This document shows positions 9,614 through 17,851 of a stretch of 38,543 nt of DNA, in pieces (the stretch's first letter is position 1; each line of letters opens with the position of its first letter). This DNA comes from Bifidobacterium breve (lineage in GTDB: Bacteria > Actinomycetota > Thermoleophilia > Miltoncostaeales > Miltoncostaeaceae). The notes under the pieces are model-generated. The model saw only the letters and a list, made by a program, of their open reading frames with translations. It was not told the origin of the DNA and searched no databases. Location of the stretch: contig CAMCDF010000002.1 in assembly GCA_945873475.1 (NCBI GenBank), positions 1-38,543 on the forward strand. The letters are read 5' to 3'. The translations under genes and the position numbers were made by a program.

Positions 9614-11286
9614 CAGGAATCCACGGTATCAGCGGCGCGGCGGGCCTCCGTGCGCCGCTCCTGCGCCAGTCGTCCGCCCTCTCCCGACATGTCGGTGAAC
9701 GACATCATCGCGGCGATGCCGGGGTGCCCGGCGTCGTCGCGAATTGCCAGCAGCATCTCCTGTGCCACGCGCCGGTATGCCGTGTGCCCCTGGGGCTGGC
9801 TGCGCAGTTCGATCAGGTGCATGGCCTCGCGCGCGTTCATGCGGATGGTGAATCGGATGCGGTGGGCCATGGTCACTGCGTAGGGCGCCTCGTCGGGAAC
9901 CACGGCGATCACCTCGCGCCACAGGTCGGCCGATGCCTGCTGCACCCGCGCGAACTCATCGGCCAGACCGGCGGCCTCGACGTCGGCCGAGGGCTCCCAG
10001 CCCAGGTCGGCGCCCAGCGCCTGGGCCTCGAGCGTGAGGATTCGGTGGCGCTGAAGGTCGCGGTAGGCGCCGTAGTCGCAGGTGACCTCGAACAGGTACG
10101 AGGTGGCCTCGAGGGCCCGGCCGGGACGCTCGCGCCGGTCGGCGCGCCCGTCGGCCCACTCGGCCAGGGCAGCCCGGCGCTCGTCGACCGGCATCTGCGC
10201 CACCCGGGCCCGCACCTCGTCGATGGGCAGCCCCGATGCCGGCCACAGCGCATGCGCCAGAACCCGGGCCTCGCCATCGGGATCATGCTCGAGCAGCCGC
10301 ACGGAACTTCCCCCGCGTTCCCCCGGGAGGCCGGAGAGCGTGTCTGGCACCCGCAGGGTGCCTGACACGGGGGTCGCGCCCTCCAGCGCCGCCCACATTC
10401 CCGCCGCCCTCTCGTCCGTCGCCCTCCGGTACGCGCCCATGCGCTCACCGCGGTCCTCGCGGTCGGCCCTCGTGAGGAAGTCGGGGATCACCTGGCGCAG
10501 GGCGGCCAGCACCTGGTCTCCCACGTCGCGGGCCTCGGCCAGTGGGTGGGCGCGCAGGCGGATGATCAGCGACTCCCACGCCTGACCCGATGCGTACACG
10601 CCCAGGTTCGCCGTGGTGGCGGCGGGCAGAAGGCCGCGCACGGCGTCGAGCGCCCTCGCCCGCAGGGCGCGTCTCAGGGCCTGGTCGTCTGCCCCTGACG
10701 CGTCGCGCGCAACCAGATCGGCCAGCACGGCGTCGAACAGGCGCGCGTAGGTGGCGAAGGCGTCATCCAGCACGGCCTCGTACCGGGCCAGCAGATCGGG
10801 GTGCGCGGCGATGCCCGGCGGCCGCACGTACTTCCATCGCCCGTCGACCATGTCGGTGTAGGGCACGTAGCGGGTGGACTGCTCGAGGTACGACGCCAGG
10901 CGTCCCCACTCGATCACCTTGGTGAGCACGTTGCTCACGCCCTCGATCGCCACGTGAGCCCCGCCCAGTTGCGCCACCGAGTCGTCGCCGTAGTCGGCCA
11001 GCACGCGCTGGAAGAACTCCCGGGCGCGGGCCGAGCCGACCTCGGCTCCCGGCTCCCCAGCCCCCGTGCCAGGCACCGTTCCGGTGCCGGGCACGGTCTC
11101 CGTGGTCACGAACTCATCCAGCAGGATGCGGCGCACCGAGTTCGCGCTGCGCGAGTACCGCGCGAACAGGGCGCCCTTCACGGCCTCGGGCAGGTTGACC
11201 AGCGCGAATACCGGCCCGACCGGGTCGGTCACGTAGTGCGCGACGCGCGCGCGCTCGTCCGCGGTCAGGTCGCCGCCCGTGCCCAC
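9613..11286 (-). CDS. ThyX-like protein with two ThyX-like halves
   Basis: N-half EWGRLASYLEQSTRYVPY; C-half LQRHRILTLEAQALG and MNAREAMHLIELRSQPQGHTAYRRVAQEM. GTG start (VGTGGDLTADER) just after the upstream gene's stop. Confidence 0.75.
   Translation of the reverse strand: MGTGGDLTADERARVAHYVTDPVGPVFALVNLPEAVKGALFARYSRSANSVRRILLDEFVTTETVPGTGTVPGTGAGEPGAEVGSARAREFFQRVLADYGDDSVAQLGGAHVAIEGVSNVLTKVIEWGRLASYLEQSTRYVPYTDMVDGRWKYVRPPGIAAHPDLLARYEAVLDDAFATYARLFDAVLADLVARDASGADDQALRRALRARALDAVRGLLPAATTANLGVYASGQAWESLIIRLRAHPLAEARDVGDQVLAALRQVIPDFLTRADREDRGERMGAYRRATDERAAGMWAALEGATPVSGTLRVPDTLSGLPGERGGSSVRLLEHDPDGEARVLAHALWPASGLPIDEVRARVAQMPVDERRAALAEWADGRADRRERPGRALEATSYLFEVTCDYGAYRDLQRHRILTLEAQALGADLGWEPSADVEAAGLADEFARVQQASADLWREVIAVVPDEAPYAVTMAHRIRFTIRMNAREAMHLIELRSQPQGHTAYRRVAQEMLLAIRDDAGHPGIAAMMSFTDMSGEGGRLAQERRTEARRAADTVDS
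10340..10368. repeat. palindromic repeat A inside the thyX-like gene
   Basis: GTGTCTGGCACCC-gca-GGGTGCCTGACAC, 12/13 pairing, 3-nt loop. Confidence 0.75.
11064..11096. repeat. palindromic repeat B inside the thyX-like gene
   Basis: CCGTGCCAGGCACCG-ttc-CGGTGCCGGGCACGG, 14/15 pairing, 3-nt loop, same core as repeat A. Confidence 0.75.
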
Positions 11287-11290
11287 CGCG

Positions 11291-11959
11291 CTACGCCAGG
11301 TCGTCGGGCCCGCCCGGCGCGCCCAGCTCGCGGCGTCCGGCGAAGAGGTCGTTGAGGCGGTCACGCAGTTCGAGGTCGCCGTGGTAGCGGGCCACCAGGG
11401 CCCACTCGTCGGGCAGCAGAAGCGGCACGCCGGCCACATCGCGGTCGTCGTCGGGGATGTCCTCGTCCACGTCCAGCGGGATCTCCATCATGTGGTGCCC
11501 GGTGGCGTCCACGAAGAAGTAGTCGTTCAGGCGATCGCGGATGTCCATGTCGGGGCAGGTCACGGCCATCTCGGCCCACGCCGCGGCCACCAGCGCCACG
11601 TCGCCACGGCGCGTGCGCACAACCGCGCGCTCGTGGTCGTGGTCGCCGTGGGTGTGCCACGAGACCTCCTCGGTGAGCCCGCCGTCCAGCTGCTGCTCGA
11701 GGCGGTGCGACACGCCCTCGCGGATGAGCGAGGCGCGGATGGCGAAGACCTCCTCATCGGCGCCGTCGGGCAGCGTGACCCGGAAGGCCTCCTCGCCCAC
11801 CGCGGTGCCGCCGTGGCGCACGATGATCTCGGCCACCGTGCGGAGGGGGTCGTCGGCCTTGCCCTGGGCGCGGTCGCCCGCCGACTCGGACTCCGCGTAG
11901 CGGAACAGCCTGCGGAACTCGCCCGCCGACATCGGTCCCACCTGCACCTCGATGCTCAC
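11291..11959 (-). CDS. hypothetical protein (222 aa)
   Basis: Long ORF with high-GC coding composition between rarA and the thyX-like gene; no family recognised. Confidence 0.7.
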   Translation of the reverse strand: MSIEVQVGPMSAGEFRRLFRYAESESAGDRAQGKADDPLRTVAEIIVRHGGTAVGEEAFRVTLPDGADEEVFAIRASLIREGVSHRLEQQLDGGLTEEVSWHTHGDHDHERAVVRTRRGDVALVAAAWAEMAVTCPDMDIRDRLNDYFFVDATGHHMMEIPLDVDEDIPDDDRDVAGVPLLLPDEWALVARYHGDLELRDRLNDLFAGRRELGAPGGPDDLA

Positions 11960-13323
11960 CCGTCGTCCCCCCGGTCGTCTGACGGCGGCATGGTGTCAGA
12001 CGCGGCCGCGCCCCGCGCCCGCGCGCGCAGGGCCGCCAGGCGCGCGGCCAGCTCGCCCTCCGGACCCACGCCGCCGGGCTCGAAGAACCGCACGTCCTCC
12101 ATGCCGTCCGGCATGCACGAGCTGTCGGTCACGCGCCCGCGAGCGCCGTGGGGGTTGACGTACCCCGTGCCGTGCCCGAGGTTCTCGCGGTTGGGCCGGC
12201 TGGCGTCGCGCAGGGCCAGCGGCGGAACGCGTGCGCCCTCGTCGCGCACCCTGCCCAGCGCTGCGTCGATGCCCCGGTACGAGGCGTCGCTCTTGGGCGC
12301 CAGCGCCAGGTAGGTGGCCGCCTGGGCCAGGTTGATGCGGGCCTCGGGCAGGCCGACGAACTCCAGCGCGCGCGCCGCGGCCACGGCCACCTCGAGGGCG
12401 CGCGGGTCGGCGTTGCCGATGTCCTCGCTGGCCGCCACGATCATCCGGCGCGCGATGAACTTGGGGTCCTCGCCGCCCTCGAGCATCACGGCCATCCAGT
12501 ACAGGGCGGCGTCCGGGTCGCTGCCGCGAAGCGACTTGATGAACGCCGACGCCACGTTGTAGTGCTGGTCGCCATCCTTGTCGTACACCACCGCCCGTCC
12601 GCCACCCGCGCGCTCCACCACCCCGGGTGTGATGGGGGAGTCGCCGGCGAGCCCGGCAGAGGCCTCGAGCAGGTTCAGCGCGTACCGGGCATCCCCGCCG
12701 CTCAGGCGCACGATCGCCTCACGCGCCTCGGGGGTGACAGTCACCTCACCCGCCAGGCCGCGCTCGTCGCGGGCTGCGCGATCGACCAGGGCGGTGATGT
12801 CGTCGGGCGACAGCGACTCCAGCTGCAGCACCCGCATGCGCGACACCAGCGCGGCGTTCACCTCGTAGTAGGGGTTCTCGGTGGTGGCGCCGATCAGCAC
12901 CACCAGGCCGTCCTCCACGGCGGGCAGCAGGGCGTCCTGCTGGCTCTTGGTGAATCGGTGGATCTCGTCGATGAAGAGCACGGTGCGGGTGCCGGCGGCA
13001 AGGCGGTCGCGGGAGCGCTGCATGACGGCCCTCACGTCGGCCAGGCCGGCCGATACCGCGGAGAGCTCCTCGAACTCGGCCTGCGTGCTGGTGGCCACCA
13101 CGCGGGCAAGGGTGGTCTTGCCGGTTCCGGGGGGGCCGTAGAGGATCAGCGACGGCACGTCGTCGTCGGCGATCGCCCGCCGCAGGAACCCGTCGGCCCC
13201 CAGGTGGTCGGCGTGCCCCGCGACCTCGTCGAGGGTCTGCGGGCGCATGCGGGCGGCCAGCGGCCGCGACCCCGACAGCGTGCGCTCGACGGCGTCGCCG
13301 AACAGGTCGGGCGCGCCGGTCAT
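11956..13323 (-). CDS. rarA: AAA+ replication-associated recombination protein RarA/MgsA
   Basis: [21 protein letters not shown], Walker [15 protein letters not shown], Walker [10 protein letters not shown], and typical C-terminal region. Confidence 0.93.
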   Translation of the reverse strand: MTGAPDLFGDAVERTLSGSRPLAARMRPQTLDEVAGHADHLGADGFLRRAIADDDVPSLILYGPPGTGKTTLARVVATSTQAEFEELSAVSAGLADVRAVMQRSRDRLAAGTRTVLFIDEIHRFTKSQQDALLPAVEDGLVVLIGATTENPYYEVNAALVSRMRVLQLESLSPDDITALVDRAARDERGLAGEVTVTPEAREAIVRLSGGDARYALNLLEASAGLAGDSPITPGVVERAGGGRAVVYDKDGDQHYNVASAFIKSLRGSDPDAALYWMAVMLEGGEDPKFIARRMIVAASEDIGNADPRALEVAVAAARALEFVGLPEARINLAQAATYLALAPKSDASYRGIDAALGRVRDEGARVPPLALRDASRPNRENLGHGTGYVNPHGARGRVTDSSCMPDGMEDVRFFEPGGVGPEGELAARLAALRARARGAAASDTMPPSDDRGDDG

Positions 13324-13604
13324 GCGTCGCCGTCTGGTGCCGGGAGGTCGTCGGGCAACGGCTGCCCCGGGTTCGCGCGGATCCACGAGACCCTCAGGTA
13401 CAGGTCGCGGTCGGAGATGTCGGGTTCCAGGTCGAAGCCCGTCATGCACAGCGGGCACAGCGTGGCGTTGGCGAACTCCGGGATTCCGTCGCGGTCGGTG
13501 TTCCCGGTGGGGAACAGCACCAGGTCGCCCCAGCAGTCGGGCGTGGGGCAGCTGACCCGTGCGTCGGGGTTCACGAACTCGCTCTTGGGGACCTGCTGGG
13601 CCAT
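13320..13604 (-). CDS. small Cys-containing protein, possible zinc ribbon (94 aa)
   Basis: Two Cys pairs (SCPTPDCWG; LCPLC); TGGAGG upstream; stop overlaps rarA start. Confidence 0.65.
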   Translation of the reverse strand: MAQQVPKSEFVNPDARVSCPTPDCWGDLVLFPTGNTDRDGIPEFANATLCPLCMTGFDLEPDISDRDLYLRVSWIRANPGQPLPDDLPAPDGDA

Positions 13605-13754
13605 TCCGTACGCGCCTCCACCGGGGCGGGCCGCCCGCTATGGTCGTCGGCCTCTCCCGGGGTTGCGAGGTTACGCGCTGCGGGACCCCCGCGGGCTAAT
13701 TGCTATTATTGCCACCGGATTTACCGGGAAACGAGGAACGAGGCGAATCACCCG

Positions 13755-14945
13755 ATGTCCCCGAGCTATCAGGACCTCCTGGCACAGGCCCGCGAGGCCA
13801 TCCCCGAGGTCGAGCCCTCCGACATCGCGCCCCGCGTGGAGTCCGGAGACGGCCCCCTCATCATCGACGTCCGCGAGACGGCCGAATGGGACCAGGGCCA
13901 CCTGCCCGGCGCCATCCACGTGCCGCGGGGCTTCCTCGAGAGCCGCATCGGCGGCGTCACCTCCGGCACCGACCAGGAGCTGCTGATCTCGTGCGCCAGC
14001 GGCCAGAGGTCGCTGCTGGCAGCCAAGACGCTGGCCGACATGGGCTTCAGCAACGTCACGAACCTCGCCGGTGGCTTCGCCCGCTGGAAGCAGAACAACT
14101 ACCCGGTCGAGGTGCCGCGCATCCTCAGCCCGGCACAGCGCTCGCGCTACTCGCGCCACGTGCTCATCCCCGAGGTGGGCGAGGAGGGCCAGCTCAAGCT
14201 GCTCGACAGCAAGGTACTGCTCATCGGTGCCGGCGGGCTGGGATCGCCGACGGCCTACTACCTGGCCGCGGCCGGCGTGGGCACCCTGGGCCTGGTCGAC
14301 GACGACGTGGTGGACGAGAGCAACCTGCAGCGCCAGATCATCCACACCACCGATCGCGTGGGGATGAACAAGGGCGAGAGCGCCAAGCAGGCCATCGCCG
14401 CGCTCAACCCCGAGGTGCAGGTGAACGTGCACCCGTTCCGCGTGAACCGCGACAACGTGCTCGACCTGCTCGACCAGTACGACGTGGTGGTGGACGGCGC
14501 CGACAACTTCCCCACGCGGTACCTGATGGCCGACGCCTCGCTGATGACGCGCACCCCGCTGGTGCACTCCAGCATCCTTCGCTTCGAGGGCCACGCGTCC
14601 ACCTTCATGCCCTACGACGGGCCGTGCTACCGCTGCCTGTTCCCGGAGCCCCCGCCGCCCGACCTCGCGCCCTCGTGCGGCGAGGCCGGCGTGCTCGGCG
14701 TGCTCTGCGGCGTGATGGGGAACATCCAGGCAACCGAGGCCATCAAGGTGCTGCTGGGCATGGGCGACACCCTGTCGGGCCGCCTCATGATCTACGACGC
14801 CCTGGGCATGACCTTCACCGAGCTCAAGGTGCGGCGCGACCCGGACTGCCCGTCGTGCGGCCCGAACGCCGACCTGCAACTGCGCGACTACGAGGCCTGG
14901 TGCGCCGGCGTGGGCAGCCACGACCATGCGGGGGCCACCGCGTGA
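13755..14945 (+). CDS. rhodanese-ThiF/MoeB fusion sulfurtransferase/adenylyltransferase (MoeZ-like, rhodanese at N-terminus)
   Basis: N-terminal rhodanese (IIDVRETAEWDQGHLPGAIHVPRG; LLISCASGQRS) followed by ThiF domain (LLIGAGGLGSPTAYYLAAAGVGTLGLVDDD). Confidence 0.9.
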   Translation: MSPSYQDLLAQAREAIPEVEPSDIAPRVESGDGPLIIDVRETAEWDQGHLPGAIHVPRGFLESRIGGVTSGTDQELLISCASGQRSLLAAKTLADMGFSNVTNLAGGFARWKQNNYPVEVPRILSPAQRSRYSRHVLIPEVGEEGQLKLLDSKVLLIGAGGLGSPTAYYLAAAGVGTLGLVDDDVVDESNLQRQIIHTTDRVGMNKGESAKQAIAALNPEVQVNVHPFRVNRDNVLDLLDQYDVVVDGADNFPTRYLMADASLMTRTPLVHSSILRFEGHASTFMPYDGPCYRCLFPEPPPPDLAPSCGEAGVLGVLCGVMGNIQATEAIKVLLGMGDTLSGRLMIYDALGMTFTELKVRRDPDCPSCGPNADLQLRDYEAWCAGVGSHDHAGATA

Positions 14946-15217
14946 GCACCGTGAAGATTCCCCCGGTGCTGCGCCAGGCCGTGGGCGGCGAGCGCACGGT
15001 CGAGGCCCCGGGCAGCACGATGGGCGAGGTGCTCACCAACCTGTGCCAGGCGCACCCCGCCGTGGGCGCGCAGATCCTCACGCCGGATGGCGAACTGCAC
15101 AAGTACGTGAACATCTACGTCAACGACGAGGACGCCCGGCTGCTGCAGTGGACCGACACGCCCGTGGGTGAGGGCGACACCGTGATGATCCTCCCCGCGA
15201 TGGCGGGCGGCGCCTGA
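14942..15217 (+). CDS. cysO: MoaD/ThiS-like sulfur carrier, CysO-like
   Basis: Beta-grasp-like sequence ending DTVMILPAMAGGA; GTGA overlap with upstream gene; sits directly before cysM. Confidence 0.85.
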   Translation: MSTVKIPPVLRQAVGGERTVEAPGSTMGEVLTNLCQAHPAVGAQILTPDGELHKYVNIYVNDEDARLLQWTDTPVGEGDTVMILPAMAGGA

Positions 15218-16182
15218 TGAGCCGGTCGGGCCTCGAGGCCCCGCCCCTCGCGGTGTCGGAGGACATCGTCGCCACCATCGGCGAGACGCCGCTGCTCGAC
15301 GTGTCGGGGCTGTCGCCCAATCCCGACGTGCGCATCCTCGCCAAGATGGAGAGCCACAACCCGACCGGCTCCATCAAGGACCGCACGGCCAAGTCGCTCA
15401 TCGACGACGCCGAGGCCCGCGGGGTGCTCAAGCCCGGCGACACCATCATGGAGCCCACCTCGGGCAACACCGGCATCTCGCTGGCCATGATCGCCCGGGT
15501 GCGCGGCTACAAGCTCGTCGCGGTGATGCCCGACAACGTCACCGAGGAGCGCCGGCGCCTGCTGCAGATCTACGGTGCCGAGATCGTCGAGAGCCCGGGA
15601 GAGACCGGGTCGAACGGATCGGTCGAGATGGCCAAGGCGCTGTCGGCGAAGGAGGGCATCCCGATGCTCTTCCAGTACGGCAACCCGGCCAACCCGCGCG
15701 CCCACTACGAGGGCACGGCTGCGGAGATCCTGCGCGACTGCCCCGAGATCGACGCCTTCGTGGCGGGCCTTGGCACGGGCGGCACGCTCATGGGCTGCTC
15801 GGCGCGCTTCAAGGAGCACCGCCCCGACATCCAGGTGATCGCCTGCGAGCCGCTTCAGGGCGACCCGGTCAGCGGCCTGCGCAGCCTCGACGACGGGTTC
15901 ATCCCGCCCATCCTCGACCTGTCGCGGCTCGACAGGAAGCTGCTGGTCGAGAACATGGACGCCATCGTCATGACCCGTCGCCTGGCGAGCGAGCACGGCA
16001 TCTTCGCCGGGGTATCCAGCGGGGCGGTTTTCCACACCTGCGCGCGCGTGGCGTCGAAGATGGACAGCGGCACCGTGGTCGGCATCGTGTGCGACGGCGG
16101 ATGGAAGTACCTCTCGGCGGGCATCTGGACCGACGAGATCGAGGCCGTCGAGGAGACCCTCGACAACGGCGTCTTCTGGTAG
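15217..16182 (+). CDS. cysM: PLP-dependent cysteine synthase, CysM (CysO-dependent) type
   Basis: NPTGSIKDRTAKSLI, EPTSGNTGISLAMIA, GLGTGGTLMG; TGATG overlap with cysO. Confidence 0.88.
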   Translation: MSRSGLEAPPLAVSEDIVATIGETPLLDVSGLSPNPDVRILAKMESHNPTGSIKDRTAKSLIDDAEARGVLKPGDTIMEPTSGNTGISLAMIARVRGYKLVAVMPDNVTEERRRLLQIYGAEIVESPGETGSNGSVEMAKALSAKEGIPMLFQYGNPANPRAHYEGTAAEILRDCPEIDAFVAGLGTGGTLMGCSARFKEHRPDIQVIACEPLQGDPVSGLRSLDDGFIPPILDLSRLDRKLLVENMDAIVMTRRLASEHGIFAGVSSGAVFHTCARVASKMDSGTVVGIVCDGGWKYLSAGIWTDEIEAVEETLDNGVFW

Positions 16183-16195
16183 CGGCGGGCAGTCC

Positions 16196-16612
16196 GTGAG
16201 GTTGCCGTCCGCGCTGGCGCACCAGATCATCGAGCACGCACGCGCCGAGTTCCCCAACGAGTGCTGCGGCCTCATCGCCGGCAGTGGAGACCTCGCCACC
16301 CGGGTGCTGCCCACCACCAACGCCGAGGGCACCCCGTTCATGTACGTCATGGACCCGCGCGAGCAGATGGAGCTGATGGACGCCATCGAGGACGCCGGCG
16401 AGGACCTCGTGGCCATCTACCACTCGCACACCCGGTCGGCGGCCTACCCGTCGAAGACCGACGTCGAGCTGGCGTTCTTCGCCGAGCCGCTCTACGTGAT
16501 CGTGTCGCTGCAGGACGCCGACCAGCCGGTGATCCGCGCCTTCCGCCTGGCGCGGTCGGCGCCGGAGGGCGAGCAGATCACCGAGGAGCCGATCACGGCT
16601 CCCGACGCGTGA
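16196..16612 (+). CDS. mec: JAMM/MPN metalloprotease, Mec-like CysO-cysteine peptidase
   Basis: FPNECCGLIAG and JAMM motif YHSHTRSAAYPSKTD; last gene of the cysO-cysM cluster. Confidence 0.88.
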   Translation: MRLPSALAHQIIEHARAEFPNECCGLIAGSGDLATRVLPTTNAEGTPFMYVMDPREQMELMDAIEDAGEDLVAIYHSHTRSAAYPSKTDVELAFFAEPLYVIVSLQDADQPVIRAFRLARSAPEGEQITEEPITAPDA

Positions 16613-16985
16613 CCGTGCCCACCCGGTCGAGGGCCCGGTCGAACGACAGCACCTCGCCCACGCCCGTGGCCTCGGCCTGGGCGGCCAGGTATGCATCGGC
16701 GAAGGCGAGCCTCTCCCGCTCGTAGATCGTCAGGGCGCGCAGCAGCACCGGCGTGTCCACCGTCCGTATGCCCGGGTGCGCCAGTGCCGCGCGCATCAAT
16801 TGCGCAACGCGGCCCCGCGGCACCTCGTACACCGACGCCAGCACGTACACGCACTCGGCGAGGACCAGGTCGCAGAGCAGCAGTGGCTCGCCCGATGCCA
16901 GGGCCGCGGTTGCCCGGGCCGCCATGTCGGGCGGGTCGCCCGTGAGGTGCCGGATGATGACGTTGGTGTCGACGAACGCGGTCAG
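16593..16985 (-). CDS. PIN-domain toxin (VapC-like), apparent CTG start
   Basis: Extended N-terminus reads (CTG)TAFVDTNVIIRHLTGDPPDMAARATAAL; C-terminal ERERLAFADAYLAAQAE and LSFDRALDRVG. CTGA overlap with the antitoxin stop; in-frame TGA 16998-17000 leaves only CTG. Confidence 0.85.
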   Translation of the reverse strand: MTAFVDTNVIIRHLTGDPPDMAARATAALASGEPLLLCDLVLAECVYVLASVYEVPRGRVAQLMRAALAHPGIRTVDTPVLLRALTIYERERLAFADAYLAAQAEATGVGEVLSFDRALDRVGTVTRREP

Positions 16986-17224
16986 GCGTCTCCCCGGTCA
17001 CGGTATGCGCGCTTGAGCACGTCGGCCCATGCCATTCCGCGCACCGCCGGGGGCACGGCCACGCATCCCGCCATCGCGATGAAGTCATCCGACCGCGCGA
17101 TGGTCGCGTGTGATCCCTCGACCCGGAACAGCACGGCGTCACCCTGCTCGAGGTTCAGCGCATCGCGCACCGGCTTGGGGATCGTCACCTGCCCCTTCGA
17201 CGTGACTCGTGCATGGATGTCCAC
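16982..17224 (-). CDS. AbrB/SpoVT-type antitoxin
   Basis: VDIHARVTSKGQVTIPKPVRDALNLEQGDAVLFRVEG; GTG 17224 preceded by AAGGAGG. Confidence 0.88.
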   Translation of the reverse strand: MDIHARVTSKGQVTIPKPVRDALNLEQGDAVLFRVEGSHATIARSDDFIAMAGCVAVPPAVRGMAWADVLKRAYRDRGDA

Positions 17225-17236
17225 GCTAGCCTCCTT

Positions 17237-17256
17237 ACTGTGACAGTGATGTAAGG
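17237..17256. promoter_or_regulatory. putative autoregulatory operator of the AbrB/PIN module
   Basis: Perfect ACTGT-g-ACAGT palindrome 17237-17247, inside CCTTAC(17233-17238)...GTAAGG(17251-17256), at the antitoxin ribosome-binding site. Confidence 0.4.
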
Positions 17257-17323
17257 ATACCGCGCGCCATCGCACGTAGATCCCCGGCGGTGGCCGCGCG
17301 GGAGGCCGTGCCGGACTGGCGTC

Positions 17324-17830
17324 CTAGGGCTGGACCTCGTTCAGGCGGCCCGTGGTGACGTCGTAGATGAAGCCGCGCACGCTGTCCGTGAAGGGGATGA
17401 ACGGGCTGGTGCGCACCCTGCGCATGGACATGCGCAGGTCCTCCTCGGTATCGGCGAAGGTCTCCACCGCCCAGGTCGGGCGGATGCCCGTCTCGTTGTG
17501 CAGCGACCTCAGCAGTTCGTCATCCGTGAAGCGCAGCATTCCGCAGTCGGTGTGGTGGATGAGGATGATCTCCCGCGTTCCCAGGAACCGCTGGGAGATC
17601 ACCAGCGAGCGGATCATGTCGTCGGTCACCGTGCCGCCGGCGTTGCGCATGTAGTGCGCCTCGCCGGGGCGCAGGCCGAGAAGGGCCTGGGGGTTCAGCC
17701 GGGAGTCCATGCACGCGACGACCGCGAGCTTGAGGGTCGGCTCCACGCCCAGGTCGCCCTGGGTGAACGAGGCCGCCCACTCCTTGGAGTAGTGCAGCAG
17801 GTCATCGGTTGCGCTCATGCGCTGAATCAT
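17324..17830 (-). CDS. beta-class carbonic anhydrase
   Basis: Zn-binding motifs ACMDSRL and HHTDCGM; MRNAGGTVTDDMIRSLVIS. Confidence 0.92.
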   Translation of the reverse strand: MIQRMSATDDLLHYSKEWAASFTQGDLGVEPTLKLAVVACMDSRLNPQALLGLRPGEAHYMRNAGGTVTDDMIRSLVISQRFLGTREIILIHHTDCGMLRFTDDELLRSLHNETGIRPTWAVETFADTEEDLRMSMRRVRTSPFIPFTDSVRGFIYDVTTGRLNEVQP

Positions 17831-17851
17831 GCCCGTCGGGCACGACGCCCA

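Noticed and set aside
11976-12002. GTCTGAC...GTCAGAC inverted repeat near the rarA 3' end, superficially like the thyX hairpins
   Set aside because: Short arms, wider loop and no GTGCCnGGCAC core; not convincingly the same element.
13681-13754. AT-rich TAATTGCTATTATTG segment upstream of the moeZ-like gene as a riboswitch or operator
   Set aside because: A -10-like TATTAT is plausible, but I could not support a specific regulator site or riboswitch fold.
12148-13986. 612-aa plus-strand ORF opposite rarA
   Set aside because: Antisense composition artefact across rarA, the small Cys protein gene and the moeZ-like start.
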